Of a stretch of 64,000 nt of DNA, positions 34,639 to 43,153 are shown piece after piece. Within the stretch, counting starts at the first letter, position 1; each line of letters opens with the position of its first letter. The notes beneath the pieces were generated by a model that saw nothing but the letters and a program-made list of their open reading frames with translations, was not told the DNA's origin and ran no database searches. The stretch is from Amycolatopsis benzoatilytica AK 16/65. Its GTDB lineage: Bacteria > Actinomycetota > Actinomycetes > Mycobacteriales > Pseudonocardiaceae. The stretch lies in the NCBI RefSeq assembly GCF_000383915.1, contig NZ_KB912942.1, positions 8,264,470 to 8,328,469 on the forward strand, given 5' to 3'. The position numbers were made by a program, and so were the translations under genes.

Positions 34639-34829
34639 TGCGGATCGTCGCCGACCGCGGCAAGTGCGAGGGCCTGGGGATGTGCGAGGCGATGGCCGAC
34701 CAGTTCTTCGAGGTCGGGGACGACGGCACGGTGCGGGTGCTGGACGAGACTCCGCCGGAAGCCGACCGGCAGTTCGTGGACGCGGCGGTGCGCGCCTGCC
34801 CGGTCGCCGCGCTCAGGCTGCAGGGCTGA
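34638..34829 (+). CDS. 3Fe-4S ferredoxin
   Basis: The 63-residue protein has C10-x5-C16 (KCEGLGMCEA) and a distant cysteine in ACPVA, the pattern of single-cluster 3Fe-4S ferredoxins that serve cytochrome P450 or other oxygenases. The start overlaps the alkB stop by one base, indicating tight co-translation. It could shuttle electrons from the reductase (30381-31544) to the AlkB rubredoxin, or serve a P450 elsewhere. Finding it with a rubredoxin-fused AlkB is notable because the fusion should not strictly need it. Confidence 0.88.
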   Translation: MRIVADRGKCEGLGMCEAMADQFFEVGDDGTVRVLDETPPEADRQFVDAAVRACPVAALRLQG

Positions 34830-35123
34830 TGGAGACGGAGCTGCTGGTCCAGGCAGGGTCTGGCGACCCGGCGGCGTTCGCGACGATCCACCAGGAGCAC
34901 GTGCCGCCGGCGTACCTGCGGACGTGGGTGCCGACGGCGGCGGCCGAGGACCTGACGAGCCAGCGAACCGCAACGGGAGTGCGTGCTGCCGCGGTGCGTC
35001 GCCGGGCTGTTGGCGGCGGAAGTGGCCGAATCGATGAACAAGAACGTCAACAGCGTCCGGCCGCCGCCGCACGGTGCGGTGCGCGCGCTCGCGGCGCCGA
35101 TGGCCGGAACCGGGAAGGACTGA
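34829..35123 (+). pseudogene. ECF sigma factor remnant with internal deletion and frameshift
   Basis: An ATG overlapping the ferredoxin stop opens METELLVQAGSGDPAAFATI and then VPTAAAEDLTSQ, the usual N-terminus of a short ECF sigma factor. The frame then leaves the family. In another frame the sequence GLLAAEVAESMNKNVNSVRP followed by HGAVRALAA matches the region 4 helix-turn-helix and ends at TGA 35121-35123. Most of regions 2 and 3 are missing, so the gene lost an internal piece of several hundred bases and is not functional. It probably once belonged to the alkB operon. Confidence 0.75.
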
Positions 35124-35130
35124 CCAGGTC

Positions 35131-35463
35131 ATGCACGCTTTTCTGATGGTTTTCCAGATCATGGGGCCGCTGCTGGCGCTCATGCTGTGCCCGGTCTGGC
35201 TTCCGTTGCTGGGGATGCTGATCGGGAAGATCGCTGACCTGGTTACCGGGCGGGGAAAGCGGGAGGCGCCACCGGCACCTCGGGAACCGGCCGCCGCTGT
35301 CCGGGCCGGTGCGGGGACGGCCCACGCCGCGCCTTCGTCCCAGGTTCGCCCGGCGCCCCCAGCCAGCTCCGCCGAGCGGCGAAGGCCCGCTCATCGTCGC
35401 GAGCCCGCGGCACCGCTGCTGAACCCGGAACCCGCCGAGGCAGCGAACCGCACCGCCCAGTAG
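35131..35463 (+). CDS. Hypothetical small membrane protein
   Basis: The 110-residue product begins at ATG 35131, eight bases after the sigma-factor remnant. Residues 1-35 are strongly hydrophobic (MVFQIMGPLLALMLCPVWLP then LGMLIGKIADL), forming one or two helices. The remainder is a basic, proline/alanine-rich tail (KREAPPAPREPAAAVRAGAG) without recognisable domain. No function is proposed. Confidence 0.55.
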   Translation: MHAFLMVFQIMGPLLALMLCPVWLPLLGMLIGKIADLVTGRGKREAPPAPREPAAAVRAGAGTAHAAPSSQVRPAPPASSAERRRPAHRREPAAPLLNPEPAEAANRTAQ

Positions 35464-35600
35464 GTCCTTGCCGGTGGGTGCGTCGCGCTGTCTGAGTTAG
35501 TGCGCTCGGATGGATCTGCCCGCCCGGATTCGTACAGCGGGACGAACGGACCGCCCGCGAAAGCTCCTAGGGTCGCCTCAGCGAGGCTAGGAGGCGAAGA

Positions 35601-37076
35601 ATGCGGACACTGTTGCGTGGCGGTCGCGTCATCGACCCGGCTACCGGTTTCGACGGCACGGCGGACGTGCTCGTGTCCGACGGCGCGATCGTCGCCGTCG
35701 GACCGGGGCTGCCGGCCGCCGAGGACCAGGTCGAGATCGATGTCGCCGGGTACATCGTCGGGCCCGGGTTCATCGATCTGCACAGCCACGTGCACTCCAT
35801 CGCGGGCCAGCGGCTGCAGGCGATGGACGGCGTCACCACGGCGCTCGATCTGGAAGCCGGGCTGATGCCGATCGAACGGGCCTACGCCGAGGCCGCCAAG
35901 GCGGGCCGGCCGCTGCACTACGGCTTCTCGGCTTCCTGGGGTTCTGCCCGGGCGCAGGTGCTGGCCGGCATCGAACCGGACGCGAACATCGACACCGGGC
36001 TCGCGGTGCTGGGGAATCCGGCCTGGCAGCGGTCCTCGTCGAAGGCCGAACTCGCCGCCTGGCTGTCCCTTGTGGAGGGTGAGCTGGCGGCCGGCGCGCT
36101 CGGCGTCGGCGTGTTGCTCGGCTACGCGCCGACCACCGATCCGGCCGAATTCCTCGCGCTGGCGAAGCTGGCCAAGCAGGCCAGCGCGCCCACCTACACG
36201 CACGTTCGCGAACTGGTCGAGGTGGACCCGGGCACGCCGATCGACGGTTCCGAGGAGATCGCGATCGCCGCCGCCGAAACCGGCGCGGCGATGCATCACT
36301 GCCACGTCAACAGCACGTCCGGCCGCCATGTCGACCGGGTCCTGGCGGCGTTGGAGTCGGGGCGTTCGGCGGGCTCGCGAGTGACCGTGGAGGCCTATCC
36401 CTACGGCGCGGGCAGCACCGCGGTCGGCGCGTTCTTCATCTCGCCGGAACGGCTGAAGATGAAGGGCCTCAACCCGACCCGGGTGGTGCTGCTGGAGACC
36501 GGCGAGCGGATCGCCGACGAGGGCAGGCTGCTGCAGGTCCGGGCGGAGAATCCGGGGGCGCCGTGCATCCTCGAATTCCTCGACGAGGACAACGCCGCGG
36601 ACCGCGCTCTGCTGCACCAGACGCTGGCGTTCCCGGACTCGATCGTCGCCAGCGACGCGATGCCGGTGTACTGGCCCGACGGCACCAACGAATCCACCGA
36701 ATGGCCGCTCCCGCCGGGCGGTGCGACGCATCCGCGCACGGCCGGGACGTTCTCGAAGTCGCTGCGGCTCATGGTGCGCGAGACCGGGGCCTGGACTTGG
36801 CTGGAGGCGTTCCGGCGCTGTTCCTACCTGCCCGCTCGCGTGCTCGACGAGGTCGCGCCGGGCGCGCTGACCAAGGGACGGCTGAACGTGGGCGCGGACG
36901 CGGACATCGTCGTCCTCGACCCGGCCGCGGTCACCGACACCGCGACGTACTTCGACGCCACCCGGCCGGCGGTCGGCGTCCGGCACCTGTTCGTCAGCGG
37001 CACCCCGGTGGTCCGCGACGGGCAGCTGCTCACTGACGCGTTCCCAGGCCAGCCGCTACGAGGAGAACCACGATGA
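35601..37076 (+). CDS. N-acyl-D-amino-acid deacylase-like amidohydrolase
   Basis: The 491-residue cytosolic protein belongs to the D-aminoacylase/dihydroorotase branch. It starts RTLLRGGRVIDPATGF, has metal-binding H61-x-H63 in IDLHSHVHS, further histidines in TYTHVREL and MHHCHVNS, a catalytic aspartate candidate in VASDAMPV, and ends with the KGRLNVGADADIVVLDPAAV motif seen in D-aminoacylases. It would release free D-amino acids from N-acylated forms or cleave a related amide. It is the first gene of an operon; its stop overlaps the M20 start (ATGA). Context with racemase and M20 supports D-amino-acid metabolism; dihydropyrimidine-type substrates cannot be excluded. Confidence 0.82.
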   Translation: MRTLLRGGRVIDPATGFDGTADVLVSDGAIVAVGPGLPAAEDQVEIDVAGYIVGPGFIDLHSHVHSIAGQRLQAMDGVTTALDLEAGLMPIERAYAEAAKAGRPLHYGFSASWGSARAQVLAGIEPDANIDTGLAVLGNPAWQRSSSKAELAAWLSLVEGELAAGALGVGVLLGYAPTTDPAEFLALAKLAKQASAPTYTHVRELVEVDPGTPIDGSEEIAIAAAETGAAMHHCHVNSTSGRHVDRVLAALESGRSAGSRVTVEAYPYGAGSTAVGAFFISPERLKMKGLNPTRVVLLETGERIADEGRLLQVRAENPGAPCILEFLDEDNAADRALLHQTLAFPDSIVASDAMPVYWPDGTNESTEWPLPPGGATHPRTAGTFSKSLRLMVRETGAWTWLEAFRRCSYLPARVLDEVAPGALTKGRLNVGADADIVVLDPAAVTDTATYFDATRPAVGVRHLFVSGTPVVRDGQLLTDAFPGQPLRGEPR

Positions 37077-38230
37077 CCGAATTCAGCCAGGACGCGCTGC
37101 TGGCCGACATCGAAACGCTGGTGTGCTGCGAATCCCCGTCCTCGGACCTGGACGCGGTGGCACACAGCGCCGACGTGCTCGCCGGGCTCGGCAAGGAGTT
37201 GCTCGGCGTCGAACCGGAACGGATCATCCTGGACGGCCGGACGCATCTGCGCTGGCGGTTCGGCGACGGTCCGGCCCGGGTGCTGCTGCTCGGCCACCAC
37301 GACACGGTGTGGCCGATGGGTTCCCTTGCCACCCATCCGTTCTCGGTGCGCGACGGGGTGTTGCGCGGGCCCGGATGTTTCGACATGAAGACCGGGGTCG
37401 TGATGGCGCTGCACGTCGCGGCGGCACTGCCGGACCGCGCCGGATTGTCCATTTTGGTCACTGGGGACGAAGAGCTGGGCTCGCCGTCGTCTCGCGGGTT
37501 GATCGAAGAGGAAGCACGCGGCTGCGCGGCGGCCTTTGTGCTGGAAGCCGCGGCGGACGGCGGGGCGATCAAGACCCGGCGCAAAGGCGTGTCGCACTAC
37601 CGGATCGAGGTGGCCGGGCGCGCCTCGCACGCCGGTCTCGAACCGGAGAAGGGGATCAACGCCGGGATCGAGATCGCGCACCAGGTGCTGGCGGTGGCCG
37701 CACTCGCCGATCCGGACCGCGGGACCAGCGTGGTGCCGACGGTGCTTTCCGCTGGTACCACGGTGAATACCGTGCCGGCCGCGGCGGCCGTCGAGGTCGA
37801 CGTGCGGGTGTGGGACGAGGAAGAACAGCTTCGCATCGACCGGGAAGTCCGGGCTCTGCAGCCGAGGCTGGCCGGAGCGCGGATCACCGTCCACGGCGGC
37901 ATCAACCGGCCGCCGCTGGAAGCGTCCTCCTCGGCCGCGTTGTTCGGGCTGGCTCAAGAACTGGCCGGGGAGCTCGGCCTGCCGGAATTGACCGAAGCCG
38001 CGGTCGGCGGCGCGTCGGACGGCAATTACACCGCGGGGCTGGGCGTACCGACACTGGACGGGCTCGGCGCGGTCGGCGGCGGAGCGCACGCCGATCACGA
38101 GCACGTCCTGGTCGAGGAATTGACCCGGCGGACCGCATTGCTGTTCGCCTTGACGGAAAACGTGCTGTCGAAGGGGAGTCTGTCGATTTCGACGAATCCG
38201 GCGGGCGATTCTGGCAGAGACCGACGGTGA
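37073..38230 (+). CDS. M20-family metallopeptidase (predicted N-acyl-L-amino acid desuccinylase)
   Basis: The 385-residue enzyme shows M20 dizinc motifs: H75-x-D77 in LLGHHDTVWP, bridging D104 in GCFDMKTGV, catalytic E133/E134 in GDEELGSPSS and a late histidine in GGAHADHEH. The central dimerisation domain carries HAGLEPEKGINA, as in carboxypeptidase G2. Family members remove acyl or amino-acid groups from C-terminal L-residues. Two genes downstream lies the N-acylamino-acid racemase, with a GNAT protein between. This trio matches the pathway in which an M20 desuccinylase hydrolyses N-succinyl-L-amino acid, so that role is proposed by context. Confidence 0.87.
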   Translation: MTEFSQDALLADIETLVCCESPSSDLDAVAHSADVLAGLGKELLGVEPERIILDGRTHLRWRFGDGPARVLLLGHHDTVWPMGSLATHPFSVRDGVLRGPGCFDMKTGVVMALHVAAALPDRAGLSILVTGDEELGSPSSRGLIEEEARGCAAAFVLEAAADGGAIKTRRKGVSHYRIEVAGRASHAGLEPEKGINAGIEIAHQVLAVAALADPDRGTSVVPTVLSAGTTVNTVPAAAAVEVDVRVWDEEEQLRIDREVRALQPRLAGARITVHGGINRPPLEASSSAALFGLAQELAGELGLPELTEAAVGGASDGNYTAGLGVPTLDGLGAVGGGAHADHEHVLVEELTRRTALLFALTENVLSKGSLSISTNPAGDSGRDRR

Positions 38231-38262
38231 CGTCGGCGGGGGAACCGGGAAAGGATTGTCCG

Positions 38263-39156
38263 GTGACGAATCTTGCGATGAACACGGAGCTGCCGGTCGC
38301 CTCGGCGCTGCGCGACGAAGCGGTCGCCGTCGCGCGGGCGGCGGCCGCGGCCTCGGGGGTCGAGATCCGGGAGCTCACCGAGATCGCCGAGCTGACCGAG
38401 ATCGGGGCGCTGTTCGAGACCATCTGGCAGTCCGCGCCGGGAACCCGGCCGGTGAACACGGAAATGCTGCGCGCGCTGACCTCGGCCGGTAATTATGTAG
38501 CCGGCGCCTTCGCCGACGGCGAACTGCTCGGCGGGTGCGTCGGGTTTTTCGGAAACCCCGGAAAGGCGAGCCTGCACAGTCATATCGCCGGGGTGGCGAA
38601 GGCCGGCGCGGGCCGTGGAATCGGGTATGCGCTGAAATTGCATCAGCGCGGCTGGGCGCTGGCGCAGGATGTTTTGGCGATCAAGTGGACCTTCGATCCG
38701 CTGATCCGCCGCAACGCCTATTTCAACCTCGGCAAACTCGGTGCGCTTCCGGTGCGTTACCTGCGCGACTTCTACGGTCCGATGGAAGACGGCATCAATG
38801 GCTCCGGCGACACCGACCGGTTGATGGTCTCCTGGGCGCTCAAGAGCGAAGCGGTGCGCACCGCGGCGTTCGGCGAACCGATTCGCATCGACGCCAACGC
38901 GCTGCGCGAAGACGGCGCGGCCGTCGCGTTGTCGATCGGAGAAGACGGCGGGCCGGTCGAGGGTTCCGCCGACGCTCCGGTGGCGCTCGTCGCGGTCCCG
39001 CCGGACATCGAAGGGCTGCGCCGCAGCAACCCCGGTCAGGCGGCCGCGTGGCGGGCTGCGCTACGCGACTCGCTCGCCGGGCTGATGACTTCCGGCGGCC
39101 GGGTGACCGGCTTCGATCGAGCCGGCTGGTACGTGATTTCCAAGGAGGAGCAGTGA
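38263..39156 (+). CDS. GNAT-family acyltransferase (predicted D-amino acid N-succinyltransferase)
   Basis: The 297-residue protein contains a GNAT core: GNYVAGAFADGELLGGCVGF, then an acyl-CoA binding-like AGAGRGIGYALKLHQRGWAL, and IKWTFDPLIRRNAYFNLGKL, which is characteristic of the COG3375 group. GTG 38263 is chosen because AAAGGA lies nine bases upstream; GTG 38227, overlapping the previous stop, is an alternative. COG3375 members beside NSAR racemases have been shown elsewhere (Geobacillus) to succinylate D-amino acids, making the conversion to L-amino acids irreversible. The stop overlaps the racemase start. Confidence 0.85.
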   Translation: MTNLAMNTELPVASALRDEAVAVARAAAAASGVEIRELTEIAELTEIGALFETIWQSAPGTRPVNTEMLRALTSAGNYVAGAFADGELLGGCVGFFGNPGKASLHSHIAGVAKAGAGRGIGYALKLHQRGWALAQDVLAIKWTFDPLIRRNAYFNLGKLGALPVRYLRDFYGPMEDGINGSGDTDRLMVSWALKSEAVRTAAFGEPIRIDANALREDGAAVALSIGEDGGPVEGSADAPVALVAVPPDIEGLRRSNPGQAAAWRAALRDSLAGLMTSGGRVTGFDRAGWYVISKEEQ

Positions 39157-40259
39157 AACTCAGCGGTGTGGAACTGCGCAAGGTGCAGATGCCGCTCGTC
39201 GCCCCGTTCCGGACGTCGTTTGGCACCCAGTCCGTCCGGGACCTGTTGCTGCTGCGCGCGGTGACGCCGGACGGCGAGGGCTGGGGCGAATGCGTGACGA
39301 TGCCCGGCCCGGTGTACTCGTCGGAGTACAACGCCGGCGCCGAGCACGTGCTGCGCCATCACCTGATCCCGACGGTGCTGGCGGCAGGCGAGATCACCGC
39401 GGCGAAGGTGACGCCGCTGCTGGAGAGGTTCAAGGGCCACCGGATGGCCAAGGGCGCGTTGGAAATGGCGGTGCTGGACGCCGAACTCCGCGCGCTCGGC
39501 CGGTCCTTCGGCGGCGAACTGGGCTCGGTGCGCGACACCGTTCCCTGCGGCGTTTCGGTCGGCATCATGGACACCATCCCGCAGCTGCTCGACGTCGTCG
39601 GCGGATATCTCGACGAGGGCTACGTGCGGATCAAGCTGAAGATCGAACCCGGCTGGGACGTCGACCCGGTGCGCGCGGTCCGCGAGCGATTCGGCGATGA
39701 CGTGCTGCTGCAGGTGGACGCGAACACCGCCTACACCCTCGGCGACGCGCAGCACCTGGCCAAGCTCGACTCGTTCGGGCTGCTGCTGATCGAGCAGCCG
39801 CTGGAAGAGGAGGACGTGCTCGGCCACGCCGAACTCGCGAAGCGGATCCAGACGCCGATCTGCCTGGACGAGTCGATCGTCTCGGCACGCGCGGCGGCGG
39901 ACGCGATCAAGCTCGGCGCGGTGCACATCGTGAACATCAAGCCGGGCCGTGTCGGCGGCTATCTGGAAGCGCGCCGGGTGCACGACGTGTGCGCGGCGCA
40001 CGCGATCCCGGTCTGGTGCGGCGGAATGATCGAGACCGGGCTGGGCCGGGCGGCGAACGTCGCGCTGGCTTCGCTGCCCGGGTTCACCCTCCCCGGCGAC
40101 ACCTCGGCGTCCGACCGGTTCTACCGGACCGACATCACCGAACCGTTCGTCCTGCAGGACGGGCACCTCCCGGTGCCGACCGGACCGGGCCTCGGCGTGG
40201 CCCCGATTCCGGAGCTGCTGGACGAGGTAACCACCGAAAAGGTATGGATCGGTTCGTAG
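39153..40259 (+). CDS. N-acylamino-acid racemase / o-succinylbenzoate synthase family (NSAR)
   Basis: The 368-residue enolase-superfamily enzyme has the KxK base pair K161/K163 (VRIKLKIEPGW), metal ligands D189 (VDANTAY), E214 (LIEQPLEEED) and D239 (CLDESI), and the opposing base K263 (NIKPGRVGG). The whole chain is, from memory, nearly identical to the well-studied Amycolatopsis N-acylamino-acid racemase, which racemises N-succinyl and N-acetyl amino acids and also has OSBS activity. Located with GNAT and M20 genes and not with menaquinone genes, it is predicted to function as N-succinylamino-acid racemase in D- to L-amino acid conversion. It begins at GTG, overlapping the previous stop. Confidence 0.95.
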   Translation: MKLSGVELRKVQMPLVAPFRTSFGTQSVRDLLLLRAVTPDGEGWGECVTMPGPVYSSEYNAGAEHVLRHHLIPTVLAAGEITAAKVTPLLERFKGHRMAKGALEMAVLDAELRALGRSFGGELGSVRDTVPCGVSVGIMDTIPQLLDVVGGYLDEGYVRIKLKIEPGWDVDPVRAVRERFGDDVLLQVDANTAYTLGDAQHLAKLDSFGLLLIEQPLEEEDVLGHAELAKRIQTPICLDESIVSARAAADAIKLGAVHIVNIKPGRVGGYLEARRVHDVCAAHAIPVWCGGMIETGLGRAANVALASLPGFTLPGDTSASDRFYRTDITEPFVLQDGHLPVPTGPGLGVAPIPELLDEVTTEKVWIGS

Positions 40260-40336
40260 CCCAGCACCAATTCCGAGGGTAGATTTGGTCCGATCGCACC
40301 AGCCGGTCCGATCCATGCTGGATCTACCTTCGGGGG

Positions 40337-41986
40337 GTGCTGACACCAGTGCCGAGCAAGCCGCACACGAGTCTGGGCCGCGTCCTCGAAGCACTCGGGG
40401 ACGTGCTCCTCGAGCCGGTCGCGGTGGGCCGGGACACCCGGCGCCATCTCGGCGGAGTGGTGATCCACGACCCGCACGAAGACGCCGAGTTCCCGGCGCA
40501 GGCGGTGGTTCTCGGGGTCGGCGTGCGCGAGCCCGGCGAGATCGCGCAGCTGCTGCACACCGCGCGAGCGCACGGTGCCGCCGCGCTGGTCGTGCGGGCG
40601 CCGGTCGCGTCGTCGGCGGAGGTGACCCGGGCGGCGGAGTCGTCCGGGGTCGCGCTGCTCGGGCTGGCCAGCGGCGCGTCGTGGGCGCAGCTCGCGGCGA
40701 TGTTGCGCACGCTGCTGGCAGAGGGCGACGTCGGCGACGTTTCCCCGCAGACGCTCGGCGGCATGCCCTCCGGAGACCTTTTCGCGCTGGCCAACGCGGT
40801 CGCGGCGCTGTTGGACGCACCGGTCACCATCGAAGACCGCAACTCGCGCGTGCTCGCCTTCTCCGGCCGCCAGGACGAAGCGGACGCCTCGCGCGCGGAA
40901 ACCATTCTCGGCCGCCAGGTGCCGGAACGGTTCACCCGCGAGTTGGAGAAGGAAGGCGTTTTCGAGCGCCTGTACCGGGGCAACGAACCGGTTTACGTCT
41001 ATCCGGATGGCTACGACGAGAAGATCTCGATGGCCCGGGTGGCGGTCGCGGTCCGGGCCGGCGACGAGGTGCTCGGGTCGATTTGGGCCGCTGTCGACAA
41101 AGATCTCAGCGAAGAACGTACGACGGCGTTGGTGGACGCGTCGAAGATTGTTGCGCTGCACATGCTTCGGCTGCGCGCGGGGGCGGACGTCGAACGTCGG
41201 CTGCGCGCCGATCTGGTGAGCACCGCGCTCGAAGGCGGTTCCGGAGCGCCGGAGGCGATCGCGCGGCTCGGTTTGCTGGGCCAGCCCACGATCGTGCTCG
41301 CGATGGGCTTGCTGGAAGCGCCGGACGACGATCTCCGGCTGGTCGCCGAACGCCAGCGGGTCGCCGATGCGCTCGCCATGCACCTCAGCGCGGTCCAGCC
41401 GCGGTCGGCGGTCGCGCTGATCGGTGATGTCGCTTATGGGATCGTCCCGATGCCGGGCAGCAACGGCGATTGCCGCGAACGCTCCGTGCGCGTCGCGTCG
41501 ACTTTCCTGGAACGCACCGGCCGCCGGGTCGCCGCCGCGATCGGCATCGGGCCGCTCGCCGCGGACGGTTCCGGGCTGCGCGCGTCGCGGGACGGCGCGA
41601 ACCGAGCGCTGCGTGTGTTGCTCACCAACGGCGGCAGCAAACGGGTGATCACCGCCGAGGACGCGCACATCGACGCGCTGATGCTGGAGCTGGCGGACCT
41701 GTCGGCGGCCCGCGGCGATGTCGCGACCGGGCCGATTGCCCGATTGCTCGCCTACGACACGAAACACCAGTCACAGCTGGTGCATACGCTGCGATGCTGG
41801 CTCGATTCCTTCGGCGACATCGGGGCCGCCTCGGCGGCCGCGTACGTGCATCCGAGCACGTTCCGATACCGGTTGCGCCGGCTCGCCGAAGTCGGCGGCA
41901 TCGATCTGGAGGATTCGGGGGACCGGTTCGCCGCGATGGTCCAGCTGCATCTGCTGCGCGGCTTGGACAAGCCAGAAGAGGTCTGA
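40337..41986 (+). CDS. PucR-family transcriptional regulator
   Basis: The 549-residue protein has an N-terminal PucR-type sensor region (about 10-130), a middle domain carrying DLFALANAVAALLDAPVTIE and IVALHMLRLRAGADVERRLR, and the C-terminal PucR helix-turn-helix AYVHPSTFRYRLRRLAEVGG. It starts at GTG 40337, or possibly GTG 40349, 77 bases after the racemase stop, and is followed by two strong hairpins. It sits between the D-to-L conversion genes and the hydrolase/transporter operon and is their most likely regulator, perhaps responding to a D-amino acid or peptide. Confidence 0.87.
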   Translation: MLTPVPSKPHTSLGRVLEALGDVLLEPVAVGRDTRRHLGGVVIHDPHEDAEFPAQAVVLGVGVREPGEIAQLLHTARAHGAAALVVRAPVASSAEVTRAAESSGVALLGLASGASWAQLAAMLRTLLAEGDVGDVSPQTLGGMPSGDLFALANAVAALLDAPVTIEDRNSRVLAFSGRQDEADASRAETILGRQVPERFTRELEKEGVFERLYRGNEPVYVYPDGYDEKISMARVAVAVRAGDEVLGSIWAAVDKDLSEERTTALVDASKIVALHMLRLRAGADVERRLRADLVSTALEGGSGAPEAIARLGLLGQPTIVLAMGLLEAPDDDLRLVAERQRVADALAMHLSAVQPRSAVALIGDVAYGIVPMPGSNGDCRERSVRVASTFLERTGRRVAAAIGIGPLAADGSGLRASRDGANRALRVLLTNGGSKRVITAEDAHIDALMLELADLSAARGDVATGPIARLLAYDTKHQSQLVHTLRCWLDSFGDIGAASAAAYVHPSTFRYRLRRLAEVGGIDLEDSGDRFAAMVQLHLLRGLDKPEEV

Positions 41987-41997
41987 CCCTGCTTGCT

Positions 41998-42022
41998 CCG
42001 CCCGGCGCAAACCGCCGGGCGG
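41998..42022 (+). terminator. Terminator hairpin after the PucR-type gene
   Basis: Arms CCGCCCGGCG (41998-42007) and CGCCGGGCGG (42013-42022) form a perfect 10-bp stem with a 5-base loop, 12 bases after the regulator stop, followed by CCTTCGTTC. Confidence 0.75.
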
Positions 42023-42078
42023 CCTTCGTTCGATCGCACCAGCTGCGCCCTGCCCGCCGTGCACAGAATGAATGAACA

Positions 42079-42108
42079 AAACAGGCGGGACTGGGTTCCC
42101 GCCTGTTT
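42079..42108. terminator. Second terminator hairpin, with A/T-flanked stem
   Basis: AAACAGGCGGGA (42079-42090) and TCCCGCCTGTTT (42097-42108) pair perfectly over 12 bp around a 6-base loop. The A-rich left and T-rich right ends give a classical intrinsic terminator in either direction. Together with the hairpin 57 bases upstream it separates the D-amino-acid operon from the hydrolase/transporter operon that begins at 42144. Confidence 0.8.
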
Positions 42109-42143
42109 CCGGCCGGATCCGTCCGAAGTAGACAGGAGCGCAG

Positions 42144-43034
42144 ATGACCGCCGACGCAACCGAGAAGATCCTTCGCCGGGCGAACGAGATCGGGGTCGAG
42201 GTCTGGTTGCAGGCCGCCGATGTCGACGGCACCGCGACGTTCGGGATCGGCGCGGACGTTCCGGTGGTCACCGCATCGGTGTTCAAGATCCCGGTCGCGC
42301 TCGAACTCGCCCGCCAGGCCGCCGAGGGCCTGCGCGACCTCGGCGACCGGATCGCCGTCCGGCCGGGACATCCGACCCCCAGCCCGTACGGTTTGGCCAC
42401 CTTCCGGCACGAGGTCGTGATGTCCTGGCACGAGCTGGCGATCCTGATGATCGGAATCAGTGACAACGTTGCCACCGACCTCATTCTGGCCGAGATCGGC
42501 AAGGATTCGGTCAATGCGACGCTGCGCCGGCTCGGACTCGCTCGAACGGCGGTTCCGCAGGACTGCGCCGAGCTGCTGGCGACCATCGGCGAAGATCTCG
42601 GCGTGGCCTACGAGGACGACGAACGGCTGCTTTCCGAACTGAGTCATGAACAGGTTTCCGGTTTGCGCGCATTGCAGCCGGAAAACACCTGCCGCACCAC
42701 CGCTGCGGAAATGACCCGGCTGCTCGGCCTGATCTGGCGCGACGAGGCGGCGCCGCCGCAAGCGTGCGCGGATGTCCGGCGCTGGACCGGATTGCAGGTC
42801 TGGCCGCACCGGCTGCGGTCCGGGTTCCCGGACGACGGGATTCGCACCAGCGGCAAAACCGGCACGCTGCCGTCGGTGCGCAATGAGGTCGGCGTGGTCG
42901 AGTACCCGGACGGCGGCCGGTACGCGGTGTCGGTATTCACGCGTGCCGAGGATTCCCGTTCCCGGGTGCCCGAGCGCGACGCGTTCATCGGATTCGCCGC
43001 GGCGACGGCAGTGGAGTCGCTGCGCACCGCGTGA
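42144..43034 (+). CDS. Cytoplasmic class A beta-lactamase-fold serine hydrolase (1)
   Basis: The 296-residue protein has the three penicillin-recognising motifs in class A order: S45-V-F-K48 in VTASVFKIP, S106-D-N108 in GISDNVATD and K238-T-G240 in SGKTGTLP. There is no signal peptide, and no clear omega-loop ExxLN motif carrying Glu166, so a true secreted beta-lactamase is unlikely. A cytoplasmic D-peptidase, amidase or esterase is more plausible. It is the first gene after the double terminator, probably starting the operon that includes the peptide importer. A paralogue lies at 44542-45441 with nearly the same spacing of motifs. Confidence 0.85.
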   Translation: MTADATEKILRRANEIGVEVWLQAADVDGTATFGIGADVPVVTASVFKIPVALELARQAAEGLRDLGDRIAVRPGHPTPSPYGLATFRHEVVMSWHELAILMIGISDNVATDLILAEIGKDSVNATLRRLGLARTAVPQDCAELLATIGEDLGVAYEDDERLLSELSHEQVSGLRALQPENTCRTTAAEMTRLLGLIWRDEAAPPQACADVRRWTGLQVWPHRLRSGFPDDGIRTSGKTGTLPSVRNEVGVVEYPDGGRYAVSVFTRAEDSRSRVPERDAFIGFAAATAVESLRTA

Positions 43035-43153
43035 TTCGTCGGTGCGGACGAACTTTCGCTTCGCTCTCCTCGGTCCGGACGAACAAGTGACGTCCGCCAC
43101 GGACCTAGCATTCCGGAAACGCCGGACCACCCCCACCCGGACAGAAGGTGCAC

